Counted from the first letter of the stretch, positions 1 to 10,401 are shown. The stretch is DNA of 54,622 bases from Myxococcales bacterium (GCA_028287105.1 JAQBQH010000089.1:1-54622), one strand, 5' to 3'. Notes: generated by a model from the sequence alone, not told the origin. Numbers and translations are program-made.

Positions 1-180
1 TTCGAGCTCTCGCACAAGAACCTGCACATGAAGGCCGACTACGCCGCCTACGAGGGCAAGACCGTCATCGGCGCGCCGTCGCACGTCCTGTCGCGCGGCG
101 ACCTCGTCGTGGAGCACGACAAAACCATCGGGAAGAAAGGGCGCGGCCAGTTCGTTCGCCGCGGCACGTTCTCACTATGA
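1..180 (+). CDS. Dihydropyrimidinase/hydantoinase, C-terminal end (partial)
   Basis: The reading frame is open from the window edge and ends in TGA. It encodes about 59 residues with the pattern seen at the end of dihydropyrimidinases: HKNLHMKADY, then a Gly-Lys-Thr-Val segment, then VLSRGDLVVE and GKKGRGQFVRR. The enzyme opens the ring of dihydrouracil, dihydrothymine or hydantoins. The catalytic metal-binding part lies outside the window. Its stop overlaps the next start as ATGA, so it is translationally coupled to the aminotransferase, and an NCS1 permease follows, which fits reductive pyrimidine or hydantoin use. Assigned by recognition of a short C-terminus only. Confidence 0.75.
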   Translation, partial: FELSHKNLHMKADYAAYEGKTVIGAPSHVLSRGDLVVEHDKTIGKKGRGQFVRRGTFSL

Positions 181-1520
181 GCAACGACAGCGTTCGCGAA
201 ATCTCGGGCAAGCACACCTACGGCACCTGGCGGCGGCAGAAGGGCTTTCTGCCGCTCAACATCGTCGACGCCGAAGGCTCGCACTTCACCGACTCGACGG
301 GGAAGCGCTACCTCGATCTGTCGAGCCAGCTCATGTGCTCGAACCTCGGGCACAAGAACCGCGCCGTCATCGACGCCATCAAGCAGCAGGCCGAGGAGCT
401 GGCGTTCATCGCGCCGGGCTACACGACCAAAGCGCGCTCCGAATTGTGCACGGAGCTTCTGACCGTGCTGCCGAAGGGGCTCAACAAGTTCTTCTTCACG
501 ACCTCGGGCACCGAGGCCAACGAAGCGGCGATCAAGATCGCGCGCCTCTATACGGGCAAGCACAAGATCATCTCGCGCTACGCCAGCTATCACGGCTCGA
601 CGTCGGGATCGGTCTCGCTCACCGGCGATTTTCGTCGCTGGATGGTCGAGCCGCACGACACCGTGCCGGGCACCGCGTTCGCCCCCGACGTCAATTGCTA
701 TCGCTGTCCGCTCAAGAAGTCGTACCCCGAGTGCGGCATCGCGTGCGCCGATTACACCGAGTACATGATCGAGCGCGAGGGCAACGTCGCCGCCGTGATC
801 ATCGAGCCGATCGTCGGCACCAACGGCGTCCTCGTTCCGCCCAAGGAGTACATGGTCAAGCTGCGCGCGCTCACCAAGCGCCACGGCGTCCTGCTCATCG
901 CGGACGAGGTCATGACCGGCTGGGGCCGCACCGGCGACTGGTTCGCGGTCAATCAGGGCGGCGGCTCCGACGCCATCGTCCCCGACATCTTGACCACGGC
1001 CAAGGGCATCACCGGCGCCTACGTGCCGCTCGGCCTGGCCGCCACCACCGACGAGATCGCCGACTTCTTCAACGACCGCTACTTCGCGCACGGCCACACC
1101 TACGAGGCGCATCCGCTGACCCTGGCGCCGGCGACGGCCGCCATCCGCGAGTACAAGCGGCTCGGCCTCATCGAGCGCTCGCGCGCGATGGGCGAGATGC
1201 TCGGCGTCAAGCTCGCCGCCATCAAGGAGAAGCACCCGTCGGTCGGCGACGTCCGCGGCCGAGGCCTCTTCTACGCCGTCGAGCTGGTCAAGGATCGCAA
1301 CAAGAAGACGCCCTTCAACACGCAGCAGGAGAAGCTCGACGGCAAGCCGCTCATGGTCGACCAGATCACGGCGAAGATGATGTCGCTCGGGGTCTCGTGC
1401 CTCGGCTGGATCAGCCACCTCGTCGTCGCGCCGCCGCTCATCGTCACCGAAGCGGAGCTGGACGAAGGGCTGCGCGCGCTCGACGAGGCGCTCGTCATCG
1501 CCGACGCCGCGCTCGCCTGA
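177..1520 (+). CDS. Class III PLP aminotransferase (omega-amino acid:pyruvate type)
   Basis: The 447-residue protein is full length for class III aminotransferases. Visible motifs are the PLP phosphate-binding TSGTEANEAAIKIAR (about residue 108), the cofactor Asp in IADEVMTGWGRTG (about 240) and the Schiff-base Lys in TTAKGITGAYVPLG (about 275). Such enzymes move an amino group from beta-alanine or other omega-amino acids to pyruvate or 2-oxoglutarate. Placed between dihydropyrimidinase and an NCS1 permease, the likely substrate is beta-alanine or 3-aminoisobutyrate from pyrimidine breakdown; that is inferred from context. A cysteine-containing segment (NCYRCPLKKSYPECGIAC, about 165-180) is also present. 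The start overlaps the upstream stop. Confidence 0.85.
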   Translation: MSNDSVREISGKHTYGTWRRQKGFLPLNIVDAEGSHFTDSTGKRYLDLSSQLMCSNLGHKNRAVIDAIKQQAEELAFIAPGYTTKARSELCTELLTVLPKGLNKFFFTTSGTEANEAAIKIARLYTGKHKIISRYASYHGSTSGSVSLTGDFRRWMVEPHDTVPGTAFAPDVNCYRCPLKKSYPECGIACADYTEYMIEREGNVAAVIIEPIVGTNGVLVPPKEYMVKLRALTKRHGVLLIADEVMTGWGRTGDWFAVNQGGGSDAIVPDILTTAKGITGAYVPLGLAATTDEIADFFNDRYFAHGHTYEAHPLTLAPATAAIREYKRLGLIERSRAMGEMLGVKLAAIKEKHPSVGDVRGRGLFYAVELVKDRNKKTPFNTQQEKLDGKPLMVDQITAKMMSLGVSCLGWISHLVVAPPLIVTEAELDEGLRALDEALVIADAALA

Positions 1521-1527
1521 GGTCGAC

Positions 1528-3054
1528 GTGGCCGGCGAAGTGGTAGCGGCGGTCGACGCCGATCGGGGACACGAGATCCACCACGCCGACGGGCGCGTGG
1601 AGCTCGACGACGCCGCAACCGCGGCGGTCGCGTCGAGCCCGCTCTTCAACCACGACCTCGCGCCGGTGCGCGTCCGCGACCGCACCTGGACCACCTACAA
1701 CTTCGCCGCGCTGTGGATCTCGATGGCGCACTGCATCCCCACGTACATGCTGGCCGCGGGGCTCATCGCCGCGGGCATGGCGTGGTGGCAGGCGCTGGCG
1801 ACGATCCTCCTCGGCAACTCGATCGTTCTGCTGCCAATTCTCGCCAACTCGCATCCCGGCACCAAGTACGGCATCCCCTTCCCCGTGTTCGCGCGCGCGG
1901 CCTACGGCACCGTCGGGTCGAACCTGCCGGCGCTCATGCGCGCCCTCGTCGCCTGCGGCTGGTTCGGCATCAACTGCTGGATCGGCGGCCAGGCGCTGCA
2001 CACCTTCTTCAAGGCCGTGGTGCCGCACGCGTGGGCCGCCTTCTCCGTCGCCGCGCCCGGTGGGCACGCCAGCGGCGAATGGATCGGCCTCGCGCTCTTC
2101 TGGCTGCTCAACATCGGCGTCGTCTATCGCGGCATGGATCTGTTGCGCAAGGTCGAGAACTGGGCGGCGCCGTTCGTCCTGGTCATGACCGCCATCCTCG
2201 TCGCGTGGGCCATCTATCGCGCGCACGGCCTCGGCGCCATCATGGCGCAGCACGGCAAGTTCCAGGACTTCGGCTCCTTCTTCAAGGTGTTCGTCCCGTC
2301 GCTGACCGCGATGATCGGCTTCTGGGCGACGCTGTCGCTCAACATGCCTGACTTCACCCGCTTCGGCCGCTCGCAGAAGGAGCAGGCGCTCGGTCAAGTC
2401 GTAGCGCTGCCGTCGACGATGACGGTGTTCGCCGCCATGGGCATCATCATCACCTCGGCGACGTCGATCATCTACGGCGAAGCGATTTGGGAGCCGGTCA
2501 CGCTCGTCGGCAAGTTCACCCAGCCGTGGATCGTCGCCGTCGCCATGTTCACCATCGTCGTGGCGACCCTGAGCGTCAACATCGCCGCCAACGTGGTCTC
2601 ACCGGCGAACGACTTCGCCAATGCGTTTCCGCGCTGGATCTCGTTCCGCACCGGCGGGCTCATCACCGGCGTGGTCGGCATCCTCATGCAGCCGTGGAAG
2701 CTGATGGCCGATCCGTCGGGCTACATCTTCAAGTGGCTGGTCGGCTACTCCGGCGGTCTCGGATCGATCGCCGGCGTCCTCATCGCCGACTATTTCATCG
2801 TGCGCAAAAGGACGCTCAAGCTCGCCGACCTCTACCGCGCCGACGGCGCCTATCGCTACGCGCGCGGCTGGCACGTCCCGGCGACCGTCGCCACACTCGC
2901 CGGCTGCGCGTTCGCCTGGATCGGCGCCTTCTATCCGCCGCTCGCGCCGGTCTACGACTACGCCTGGTTCGTCGGCTTCGGCGTCGCAGCAGGCGCCTAC
3001 TTGCTACTCGTGCGAGCGACGGCAAACACTGACGCTGAGGCCCCAGTTTCTTAG
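1528..3054 (+). CDS. NCS1-family nucleobase/hydantoin permease
   Basis: The 508-residue inner-membrane protein is rich in hydrophobic helices, consistent with the 12-helix NCS1 fold. Typical NCS1 features are the early TWTTYNFAALWISMAHC segment, SHPGTKYGIPFPVFARA, and WFGINCWIGGQAL, where the family binds its ring substrate. NCS1 carriers import uracil, allantoin, cytosine or hydantoins with Na+ or H+. The GTG start lies seven bases after the aminotransferase stop, so the two are co-transcribed and the cargo is probably a pyrimidine or hydantoin. Exact substrate cannot be read from sequence. Confidence 0.85.
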   Translation: MAGEVVAAVDADRGHEIHHADGRVELDDAATAAVASSPLFNHDLAPVRVRDRTWTTYNFAALWISMAHCIPTYMLAAGLIAAGMAWWQALATILLGNSIVLLPILANSHPGTKYGIPFPVFARAAYGTVGSNLPALMRALVACGWFGINCWIGGQALHTFFKAVVPHAWAAFSVAAPGGHASGEWIGLALFWLLNIGVVYRGMDLLRKVENWAAPFVLVMTAILVAWAIYRAHGLGAIMAQHGKFQDFGSFFKVFVPSLTAMIGFWATLSLNMPDFTRFGRSQKEQALGQVVALPSTMTVFAAMGIIITSATSIIYGEAIWEPVTLVGKFTQPWIVAVAMFTIVVATLSVNIAANVVSPANDFANAFPRWISFRTGGLITGVVGILMQPWKLMADPSGYIFKWLVGYSGGLGSIAGVLIADYFIVRKRTLKLADLYRADGAYRYARGWHVPATVATLAGCAFAWIGAFYPPLAPVYDYAWFVGFGVAAGAYLLLVRATANTDAEAPVS

Positions 3055-3088
3055 TTGCGGGATCGACTTTGTCGCGCACCCTTTGCGC

Positions 3089-4618
3089 ATGATGTCGCGC
3101 AAATTTACAGTACTCTTCGTCACCATCATGTCGTCGCTCGGTATCGCTGCCTGCAGCAGCGGCACGACGACCCGGCACCTCGTCTCCGTCGGTGACGAAG
3201 TGCGAATCGCGGTGGGCGCGCCCGCGACGCAGCCGAACTGGGCGGCGCTCTCCTTCGCCGACGCATCGTGGGCGAACAAGGCGACCGCGTTCTTCGAGAA
3301 CGTCGACGGCGCCATGCCGGCCGACGTCACCGTCCGTCGCGTCTTCGACATCGGCGCCGACTACGCGAAGTTTCGCACGCTCAGCCTCTCGTTCGATCCC
3401 GGCGCCGCCTACGACGTCTTCCTGAACGGCCAGAACGTCGGCTCCAGCGACGGTAAATCGGCGCTCGCCATCAACGCGCCCGCCGGCCTGCTCCACGCCA
3501 GCGGCAACGTGCTGGGTCTCGCCATCCACGCCGTCACCGCCGGCCAGGTGCACATCGCCCCGACGCTCGACGGCGAAGCCGACCTCACGGCGCCGCCGAC
3601 CGCGGCCGGCGTCGTGCGCGGCCCGTGGCTGATCGCCCCGGCGACGGACGGCGTCACCATCGTCTGGGAAACCGATCAGCCGGTCGCCTCGACCGCCGTC
3701 GTCGACGGCAAGAGCTACGACGGCGGCAGCGGCACGCACCACGCCGCGCAGGTCACCGGTCTACTGCCGTCGCACGCGTACCCGTATCAGGTGGAAGTCG
3801 CCGGCGTCGCCACCGAGGGCGCCGAGCTCACCACTGCGCCGGCCGACACGTCCGCGCGCGTGCGCTTCGTCGTCTACGGCGACAATCGCACCGACGGCGA
3901 CGCGCACCGCCGGGTCGTCGATGCCATGCGCAACGAAGGCGCCGACTTCCTCATCAACACCGGCGACATGGTCGCCTCGTCGAATGACGCCGAGTGGCAG
4001 ACCTTCTTCGACATCGAGTATTCGCTTTTGGCGCGCACGCCGATGTACCCCTCGCTCGGCAATCACGAGGAGAACTCGGGCGGCGGCGGCCGCTTCGCCG
4101 AGCTCTTCCCGCTCGGCAAGGCCGACGTCTTCAAGGGACGGGTCTACAGCTTCGACTACGGCAGCATCCACGTGGCGGTGCTCGACTCCAACGCCTGGCT
4201 CGGCGACGAAGCCAAGTGGCTCGACGACGATCTGACCCGCGCCGACGAGAACGGCGCGCGCCACCTGTTCGTGGTCATGCACTGGGGCGCCTTTTCCGGC
4301 CGCAAGTATCTGCAGCACGGCTCCAACACCGACGCGCAGAAGTACATCGCGCCGATCGCCCGCAAGCACAAGGTCGACGCGCTGCTCGCCGGTCACGACC
4401 ACTTCTACGAGCGCGGCAACTCCAAGGGGCTGCGCTACTTCATCACCGGCGGCGGCGGGGCGCCGCTGGCCGATCCGGGCAAGATCGACGAGACCGACGT
4501 GACCCGCAAAATCTTCCACTTCCTGACCGTCGACGTCGTCGGTGGCGTGGCCCATGTCGTGGCCAAGGACGAGAGCGGGGTCGCCTTCGACAACGTCGAT
4601 CTGACCCACGACTGGTAG
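3089..4618 (+). CDS. Exported metallophosphoesterase lipoprotein (purple acid phosphatase-like)
   Basis: A signal peptide with lipobox (SSLGIAACSS) indicates export and lipid anchoring. An N-terminal beta-rich region, possibly carbohydrate-binding-like, is followed by a fibronectin-III-like segment (GPWLIAPATDGVTIVWET, about 175-260) typical of purple acid phosphatases. The calcineurin-type catalytic domain follows with YGDNRTDGDAH, INTGDMV, SLGNHEE, VVMHWG and LAGHDHFYERG, the ordered Asp, Asn and His ligands of a two-metal centre. It should hydrolyse phosphate esters at the cell surface. I chose ATG 3089 as start; ATG 3092 and an upstream TTG are alternatives. The selenoprotein begins 20 nt downstream. 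Confidence 0.85.
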   Translation: MMSRKFTVLFVTIMSSLGIAACSSGTTTRHLVSVGDEVRIAVGAPATQPNWAALSFADASWANKATAFFENVDGAMPADVTVRRVFDIGADYAKFRTLSLSFDPGAAYDVFLNGQNVGSSDGKSALAINAPAGLLHASGNVLGLAIHAVTAGQVHIAPTLDGEADLTAPPTAAGVVRGPWLIAPATDGVTIVWETDQPVASTAVVDGKSYDGGSGTHHAAQVTGLLPSHAYPYQVEVAGVATEGAELTTAPADTSARVRFVVYGDNRTDGDAHRRVVDAMRNEGADFLINTGDMVASSNDAEWQTFFDIEYSLLARTPMYPSLGNHEENSGGGGRFAELFPLGKADVFKGRVYSFDYGSIHVAVLDSNAWLGDEAKWLDDDLTRADENGARHLFVVMHWGAFSGRKYLQHGSNTDAQKYIAPIARKHKVDALLAGHDHFYERGNSKGLRYFITGGGGAPLADPGKIDETDVTRKIFHFLTVDVVGGVAHVVAKDESGVAFDNVDLTHDW

Positions 4619-4638
4619 CCTGTGATATTGTCTCCTAC

Positions 4639-5673
4639 GTGAAAAACCCCAACATCATCTGGACGCTGGTAGCCGGCCTCGCCGTCGGCTACATCGTCGG
4701 GAACAAGTTCCCGATGGGCGGCGGCGGCGGCGGCGGCGAGTCATCGACGTCCTCGCGCGGCGCGGCCAAGGTCGCGGACAATGGCGAGATCCCCAAAGAC
4801 TGGATCCTCGAGAAGGAGATCGGCGCGGAGTCGGCCTTCGCCAGTCTGACCTCGGCGCAGCGCTTCTTGGCGCTCAAGGTGCTGAACTCCAAGCCGTGCG
4901 ACTGCGGCTGTCCGCACGGCACGATCGCCAAGTGCAAGAAGGACGATCCGAACTGCCCGGTCGCGCCGAAAGAGATCGAGATGGCGGTCAACGCCGCCAA
5001 GGCGGGCAAGTCGTACGAAGACATCTACGCGGCGGTCAAGAAGGGCGACGCGCCGGCGGCGCGCCCGGCCGAGCCGACGCAGGCACGCGTGATGCTCGCT
5101 TCGTGGACACCGATCAAGGGGCCGAAATTCGCCAAGGTGACCGTCTTAGAATTCTCAGATTTCCAATGACCGTTCTGCTCGAGGGTCGGTCCGACTCTCA
5201 AGGAAATCGAAGACAAGTACGGTAAGGATGTTCGCGTCGGGTTTCGGAATCAGCCGCTTCCGTTCCACAATCACGCGATGGAGGCCGCCGAGGCCGCCAT
5301 GGCTGCCAATGCGCAGGGCAAGTTCTGGCAGATGCACGACAAGATGTTTGCCAATCAGCAGGCGCTCGACCGTCCGGCGCTCGACAAGTACGCGCAGGAG
5401 ATCGGGTTGAACATGGCCAAGTTCAAGGCGGCCATGGATCAGCATCTCTACAAGCAGCAGATCGACGACGACTCCAAGGTCGGCAGCGCGGCGGGCGCCA
5501 ATGGCACGCCGGCGTTCTTCATCAACGGCCAGTTCCTCTCGGGCGCGCAGCCGTTCGACGCGTTCAAGAAGGTCATCGACGCCGAGCTGCAGAAGGCGGA
5601 CGCCCTCATCAAGAAGGGCACGTCGATGGACAAGCTGTACGACGCCGAGATGGCCGCCATTCCCGCCAAGTAG
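4639..5673 (+). CDS. DsbA-family thiol oxidoreductase, probable selenoprotein (UPFC active site)
   Basis: One continuous reading frame from GTG 4639 to TAG 5671 contains a single in-frame TGA at 5167-5169. Codons before it end EFSDFQ and codons after it read PFC, so the TGA stands exactly where DsbA-family thioredoxins have the first Cys of CPFC. The downstream part is intact, with ANGTPAFFINGQ (the cis-Pro loop) and a helical insert. The N-terminus has a membrane anchor (residues 4-23), a poly-Gly linker and a Cys-rich region (CDCGCPHGTIAKC). Read as selenocysteine, the product has 344 residues with Sec177 and Cys180. A SECIS-like hairpin follows. Ordinary gene callers would split it in two. 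Role: thiol redox chemistry outside the cytoplasmic membrane. Confidence 0.85.
5181..5199 (+). promoter_or_regulatory. SECIS-like hairpin after in-frame UGA
   Basis: GAGGGTC (5181-5187) pairs with GACTCTC (5193-5199), seven pairs including one G-U, around a GGTCC loop. The stem starts 11 nt after the UGA, matching the spacing known for the E. coli fdhF element, and the loop begins GGU as in bacterial SECIS loops bound by SelB. It also encodes protein, as bacterial SECIS elements do. Confidence 0.7.
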
Positions 5674-5677
5674 CCGC

Positions 5678-6286
5678 TCAGAGCAGATTGAGCGGCGGCG
5701 CCGTCACCAGATCCAGGAACTCCTGGCGGGTCGCCGCGTTCTCGCGGAACAGGCCGCGCACGGCGGAGGTCACGACGCGCGCTTCGTGGGCCTGGATGCC
5801 GCGCGCGGCCATGCACAGGTGCAGCCCTTCGACGTAGGCGGCCGAGCCGCGCGTCTCCATGCGTTCGTGTAGAAGCGCCGCCAGCTCCTGCGTCAGATCT
5901 TCCTGCAGCACCGGTCGATGCGCGAGCAGCTGCACGATGCGAGAGAGCTTGGAGATCCCGAGCACGCGATCGCCCGGCAGGTAGGCGACGCTGACGCGAT
6001 AGATGACCGGCAGCAGATGATGCGGGCACATCCCGAAGGTGATGTTGTATTTCGAGATCACCATCTCGTCGTACTGCGCGGGGAAGGTGCGGCTCAGCAT
6101 GTCGTCGATCTGCGTCTTGATCTCGTCGGTGGGCCGCACCAGCTCGATCATCGCCTTGGCCGCGCGCGCCGCCGTGTCGGTGAAGTTGTAGTCGGTCTTG
6201 ACCGGGTATCCGAGATCGTCGAGGGCTTCGAGGATCAGCTCGTATGCAGTCAGCAGCTTCTTGGCGGCTGCTTCGCGATTACTCAT
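5678..6286 (-). CDS. folE: GTP cyclohydrolase I
   Basis: The 202-residue protein catalyses GTP to 7,8-dihydroneopterin triphosphate, the first step of tetrahydrofolate and related pterin synthesis. The zinc site is visible as MCPHHLLPV (Cys and His) with the second Cys in EGLHLCMAARG. SKLSRIVQLLAHRPVLQEDLT and the C-terminal TRQEFLDL are also typical. Length matches the family. Its ATG overlaps the mutY stop as ATGA, so the two form a minus-strand operon. It converges with the selenoprotein gene, with only four bases between the stops. Confidence 0.95.
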   Translation of the reverse strand: MSNREAAAKKLLTAYELILEALDDLGYPVKTDYNFTDTAARAAKAMIELVRPTDEIKTQIDDMLSRTFPAQYDEMVISKYNITFGMCPHHLLPVIYRVSVAYLPGDRVLGISKLSRIVQLLAHRPVLQEDLTQELAALLHERMETRGSAAYVEGLHLCMAARGIQAHEARVVTSAVRGLFRENAATRQEFLDLVTAPPLNLL

Positions 6287-7353
6287 GTCAGCTCCTTGGA
6301 AAAGAGGCGCTTCGTCCAGGCGGCGACACCGACCTCGTCGCTGCCGGTGCGCGCCTGCCAGCGCGCCGCGTCGTAGCCGTCGAGCTTGAGCCGCCCGCGC
6401 GCCCGGGCCCGAAAGACGTGAAAGCGCATGCGGCGATGGGTCAGCACGTGATCGAAGCGGTCGATCGATTGGATGTTCGACAGGGTGAGGCCGGTACAAG
6501 ATTTCGCCACGCGCTGCGCTGCCGCTTCGGGCGTCTCGCCGGCGGCGATCTCGCGCATCGGCGGCTCCCACAGCCCGCCCCAGAGCCCCGTCGGAGGGCG
6601 GCGCACCAGCAGCAACTTGCCGTCGCGCTCGGCGAGCACCGCGACGGCGTCGACGGCGCGCGGCGCCTTCTTCGTCTTGGCCCCCGGATGCGCGGCGATC
6701 GAATCCTCCGCGCGCGCGCGACACAGCTTCGCCAGCGGACACTTCGAGCAGCCGGGCGCCCGCGGCGTGCAGACCATCGCGCCGAGCTCCATCATCGCCT
6801 GGTTGAAGTCGCCCGCCGCCTCGCCACCATCGGCGCGCACCAGCTCGCCGGCGCGCTCCCACACTCTGCGCTTCAGCTCCGCTTCATCGGCCGCGCCTGG
6901 CAGCGCATCGACCCGCGCCAGGACGCGCACCACGTTGCCGTCGACGATCGCCGCCGCTTCCCCGTACGCGATGCTGGCGATGGCGCCGGCCGTATAGGCG
7001 CCCACGCCCTTGAGCGCGCGCAGCCCCTCCGCGGTCGGCGGAAACTTTCCCTCGTATCCCGTCACCACGTCGCGCGCCGCCGCGTGCATGTTGCGCGCGC
7101 GCGCGTAGTAGCCGAGACCCGCCCAGTGCCGCAGTACGTCGTCGAGCGGCGCCTCCGCCAAGGTCGCCACCGTCGGAAAGCGCCGCATCCAGCGCTCGAA
7201 GTACGGCGTCACCGTCTCGACCCGCGTCTGCTGCAGCATGATCTCGGAGACCCACACCGCATACGGCTCCCGCGTCCGCCGCCACGGCATATCCCGATGC
7301 CCGCGTCGAAACCACTCCACGAGCGCGCGCCGCGTCTGCAAATCGCGATTCAC
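6283..7353 (-). CDS. mutY: A/G-specific adenine DNA glycosylase
   Basis: MutY removes adenine mispaired with 8-oxoguanine. Residues seen: catalytic Glu in SEIMLQQTRVETV, helix-hairpin-helix LKGVGAYTAGAIASIAYG, catalytic Asp in IVDGNVVRVLAR, the [4Fe-4S] cluster CTPRAPGCSKCPLAKLC (spacing 6-2-5), and a C-terminal NUDIX-like domain (LLLVRRPPTGLWGGLWEPP). I start at GTG 7353 (VNRDLQTRRALVEWF); GTG 7371 is an alternative. A longer frame to 7419 would run into the groEL terminator and is unlikely. Co-transcribed with folE. Confidence 0.92.
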   Translation of the reverse strand: MNRDLQTRRALVEWFRRGHRDMPWRRTREPYAVWVSEIMLQQTRVETVTPYFERWMRRFPTVATLAEAPLDDVLRHWAGLGYYARARNMHAAARDVVTGYEGKFPPTAEGLRALKGVGAYTAGAIASIAYGEAAAIVDGNVVRVLARVDALPGAADEAELKRRVWERAGELVRADGGEAAGDFNQAMMELGAMVCTPRAPGCSKCPLAKLCRARAEDSIAAHPGAKTKKAPRAVDAVAVLAERDGKLLLVRRPPTGLWGGLWEPPMREIAAGETPEAAAQRVAKSCTGLTLSNIQSIDRFDHVLTHRRMRFHVFRARARGRLKLDGYDAARWQARTGSDEVGVAAWTKRLFSKELT

Positions 7354-7380
7354 CGTCGAAGTGTGTAGCACGCGCCCGAC

Positions 7381-7413
7381 AAAAAAAGAGGGCGGCCCGC
7401 TAGGACCGCCCTC
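7381..7413 (-). terminator. Rho-independent terminator after groESL
   Basis: On the minus strand GAGGGCGG pairs with CCGCCCTC, an 8-bp GC-rich stem with a short loop, followed at once by seven T residues. It lies about 70 nt after the groEL stop and before mutY, separating the two transcripts. Confidence 0.85.
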
Positions 7414-7480
7414 CGTCACTGCTCTGCAATCCGAGTCTGTTATCCGAAGCTAAAGGCCAACGGCTAACAGCGAACGGCTG

Positions 7481-9112
<1,632 letters not shown>

Positions 9113-9123
9113 TTCGGTTCTCC

Positions 9124-9414
9124 TTACTTCTCGATGACCGCGAGGATGTCGTCTTCGCGGAGGATGATGTGTTCCTCACCGTTGAGCTTTACTTCCGAGC
9201 CTGAGTACTTGCCGATGAGGACCTTGTCGCCCTTTTTGACTTCGAGCGGGCGGAGCTTGCCGTCGTCGAGAACCTTGCCGTTACCCACGGCGATGATCTC
9301 GGCTTCGAGCGGTTTTTCCTTGGCAGTGTCGGGGATGAAGAGGCCGCCAGCCGTCTTCTCCTGCTCCTGGATACGCTTGGCCAGGATGCGGTCGTGCAGC
9401 GGTCGAATATTCAT
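9124..9414 (-). CDS. groS: Co-chaperonin GroES (Hsp10)
   Basis: The 96-residue protein has the full GroES pattern: [15 protein letters not shown] at the start, the mobile loop [17 protein letters not shown] that contacts Gro[23 protein letters not shown], and a closing [17 protein letters not shown]. It caps the GroEL ring. A strong Shine-Dalgarno (GGAGG) lies just before its ATG. First gene of the groESL operon. Confidence 0.97.
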   Translation of the reverse strand: MNIRPLHDRILAKRIQEQEKTAGGLFIPDTAKEKPLEAEIIAVGNGKVLDDGKLRPLEVKKGDKVLIGKYSGSEVKLNGEEHIILREDDILAVIEK

Positions 9415-9437
9415 GTGCTCCTCCGGTTCGGAGGCTC

Positions 9438-9485
9438 ACTGTAATCACGTCTGGGGCGTTGTCAATCCCGAGGTGAGAGTGCTAA
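9438..9485 (-). promoter_or_regulatory. groESL promoter with degenerate CIRCE operator
   Basis: On the minus strand the sequence reads TTAGCACTC, nine bases, GATTGACAA (9485 down to 9459). The left arm is a perfect CIRCE half-site, the spacing of nine is right, and the second arm matches GAGTGCTAA at six of nine positions. The second arm contains a perfect -35 TTGACA (9465-9460), followed after 16 nt by TACAGT (9443-9438) as -10. This suggests HrcA repression of a sigma70-type promoter, possibly weakened. hrcA is not in the window. Confidence 0.65.
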
Positions 9486-9507
9486 AAATCGCGAAATTCG
9501 TAAATAA

Positions 9508-10350
9508 TTACAGCGAGTATTCCGCCGAGCAGGTACCCACCGGACCGGCGCCGTTGCTGACGCCGCTCTGCCAGCCGCCGCCGCCGCACTGATACCAGAC
9601 CTTGTCGGACCGCGACTGCACGCAGCTGCGCGGCGCCACCGCTTTTCCGAGCGTCGCCGACTGGCACCACGCGTAGCTGACGGTGCAGGCGTGCTGGCCG
9701 CCGACCCACGCGCCGTTCTCGCATGTGTACCAGGCCTGGTCCGAAGCGGACTGCACGCAGGTGCCGGCCGCGACGGTGCGATCGAGCGTCGCCGAGCTGC
9801 AGGTCATCGGCGTCGGCGGCGGCGGCGGCGGTGGCGATTTGCCGTCGCACGGCCCGAGCGCGGTGGTCTTCGCGACGACGGTCACGTGAATCGGAAAGCG
9901 ATCGCTCCAGCCCGCCGACTTCGACCCGAACAGATGCTCCGACACGAGCGGCGAAGCATCGATGATGGCGCGTCCTGCGGCGTTCTCGACGCACACGTCG
10001 GGGCCGTAGTCATCGGTCTCGGCGACGACGCACTTGCCGTTGCCTTCGATCTTGATGTGCGCGCCACAGCCGTAGCGCTGCCGCGACGCGGCGTAGTACC
10101 AGCTGCCGTGCAGCGTCTTCTGCCCGCACGACATGAGCCCGTCGTCGGACGGCGAGAAGCCGAAGCTGGTGAGATAATAATCGCCCGACGCCGGGATCGT
10201 CGACGCCGCGTGACCGCCGCAGCCGGTGAGCCCCTCCTGGGTCTGCGCGACGCTGTACCCGGAGTCGATCTCGCCGCCGCAGCCCGCGGTGGTTCCGCCG
10301 GCCGTGCCGGCGACGAGGATTGCACACGCGAGCCATCGGAGATTTCGCAT
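9508..10350 (-). CDS. Secreted lipoprotein with RlpA/expansin-like double-psi barrel domain
   Basis: The 280-residue protein begins with a signal peptide ending in a lipobox-like Cys (TTAGCGG). Residues about 40-150 resemble a double-psi beta-barrel as in RlpA and expansin-like proteins: SWYYAASRQRYGCGAHIKI, ETDDYGPDVCVENAAGRAI, and IDASPLVSEHLFG. A Pro-rich linker follows, then two tandem Cys/Trp repeats (CVQSASDQAWYTCENGAWVG and CVQSRSDKVWYQCGGGGWQSG) that could bind carbohydrate. A role at the cell wall or on polysaccharide is inferred. Start at ATG 10350; a longer frame begins at 10368. Confidence 0.65.
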   Translation of the reverse strand: MRNLRWLACAILVAGTAGGTTAGCGGEIDSGYSVAQTQEGLTGCGGHAASTIPASGDYYLTSFGFSPSDDGLMSCGQKTLHGSWYYAASRQRYGCGAHIKIEGNGKCVVAETDDYGPDVCVENAAGRAIIDASPLVSEHLFGSKSAGWSDRFPIHVTVVAKTTALGPCDGKSPPPPPPPTPMTCSSATLDRTVAAGTCVQSASDQAWYTCENGAWVGGQHACTVSYAWCQSATLGKAVAPRSCVQSRSDKVWYQCGGGGWQSGVSNGAGPVGTCSAEYSL

Positions 10351-10401
10351 GCGCGCGCCGGGGTGCACGCCGCAGGCCGTGGCCCGACCTTCATCATTTC
10401 C

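Noticed and set aside
48-1694. Minus-strand open frame of 548 codons over the aminotransferase and permease start
   Set aside because: It is an antisense shadow of a clearly conserved plus-strand aminotransferase and has Arg/Asp-rich, family-less composition. The same reasoning removes long antisense frames at 7598-9592 (over groEL), 37808-39589 (over the permease) and 46944-48929 (over lon).
5167-5169. Ordinary nonsense mutation splitting a DsbA gene
   Set aside because: The TGA sits exactly on the active-site Cys, the rest of the frame is undamaged and a SECIS-like hairpin follows at the expected distance.
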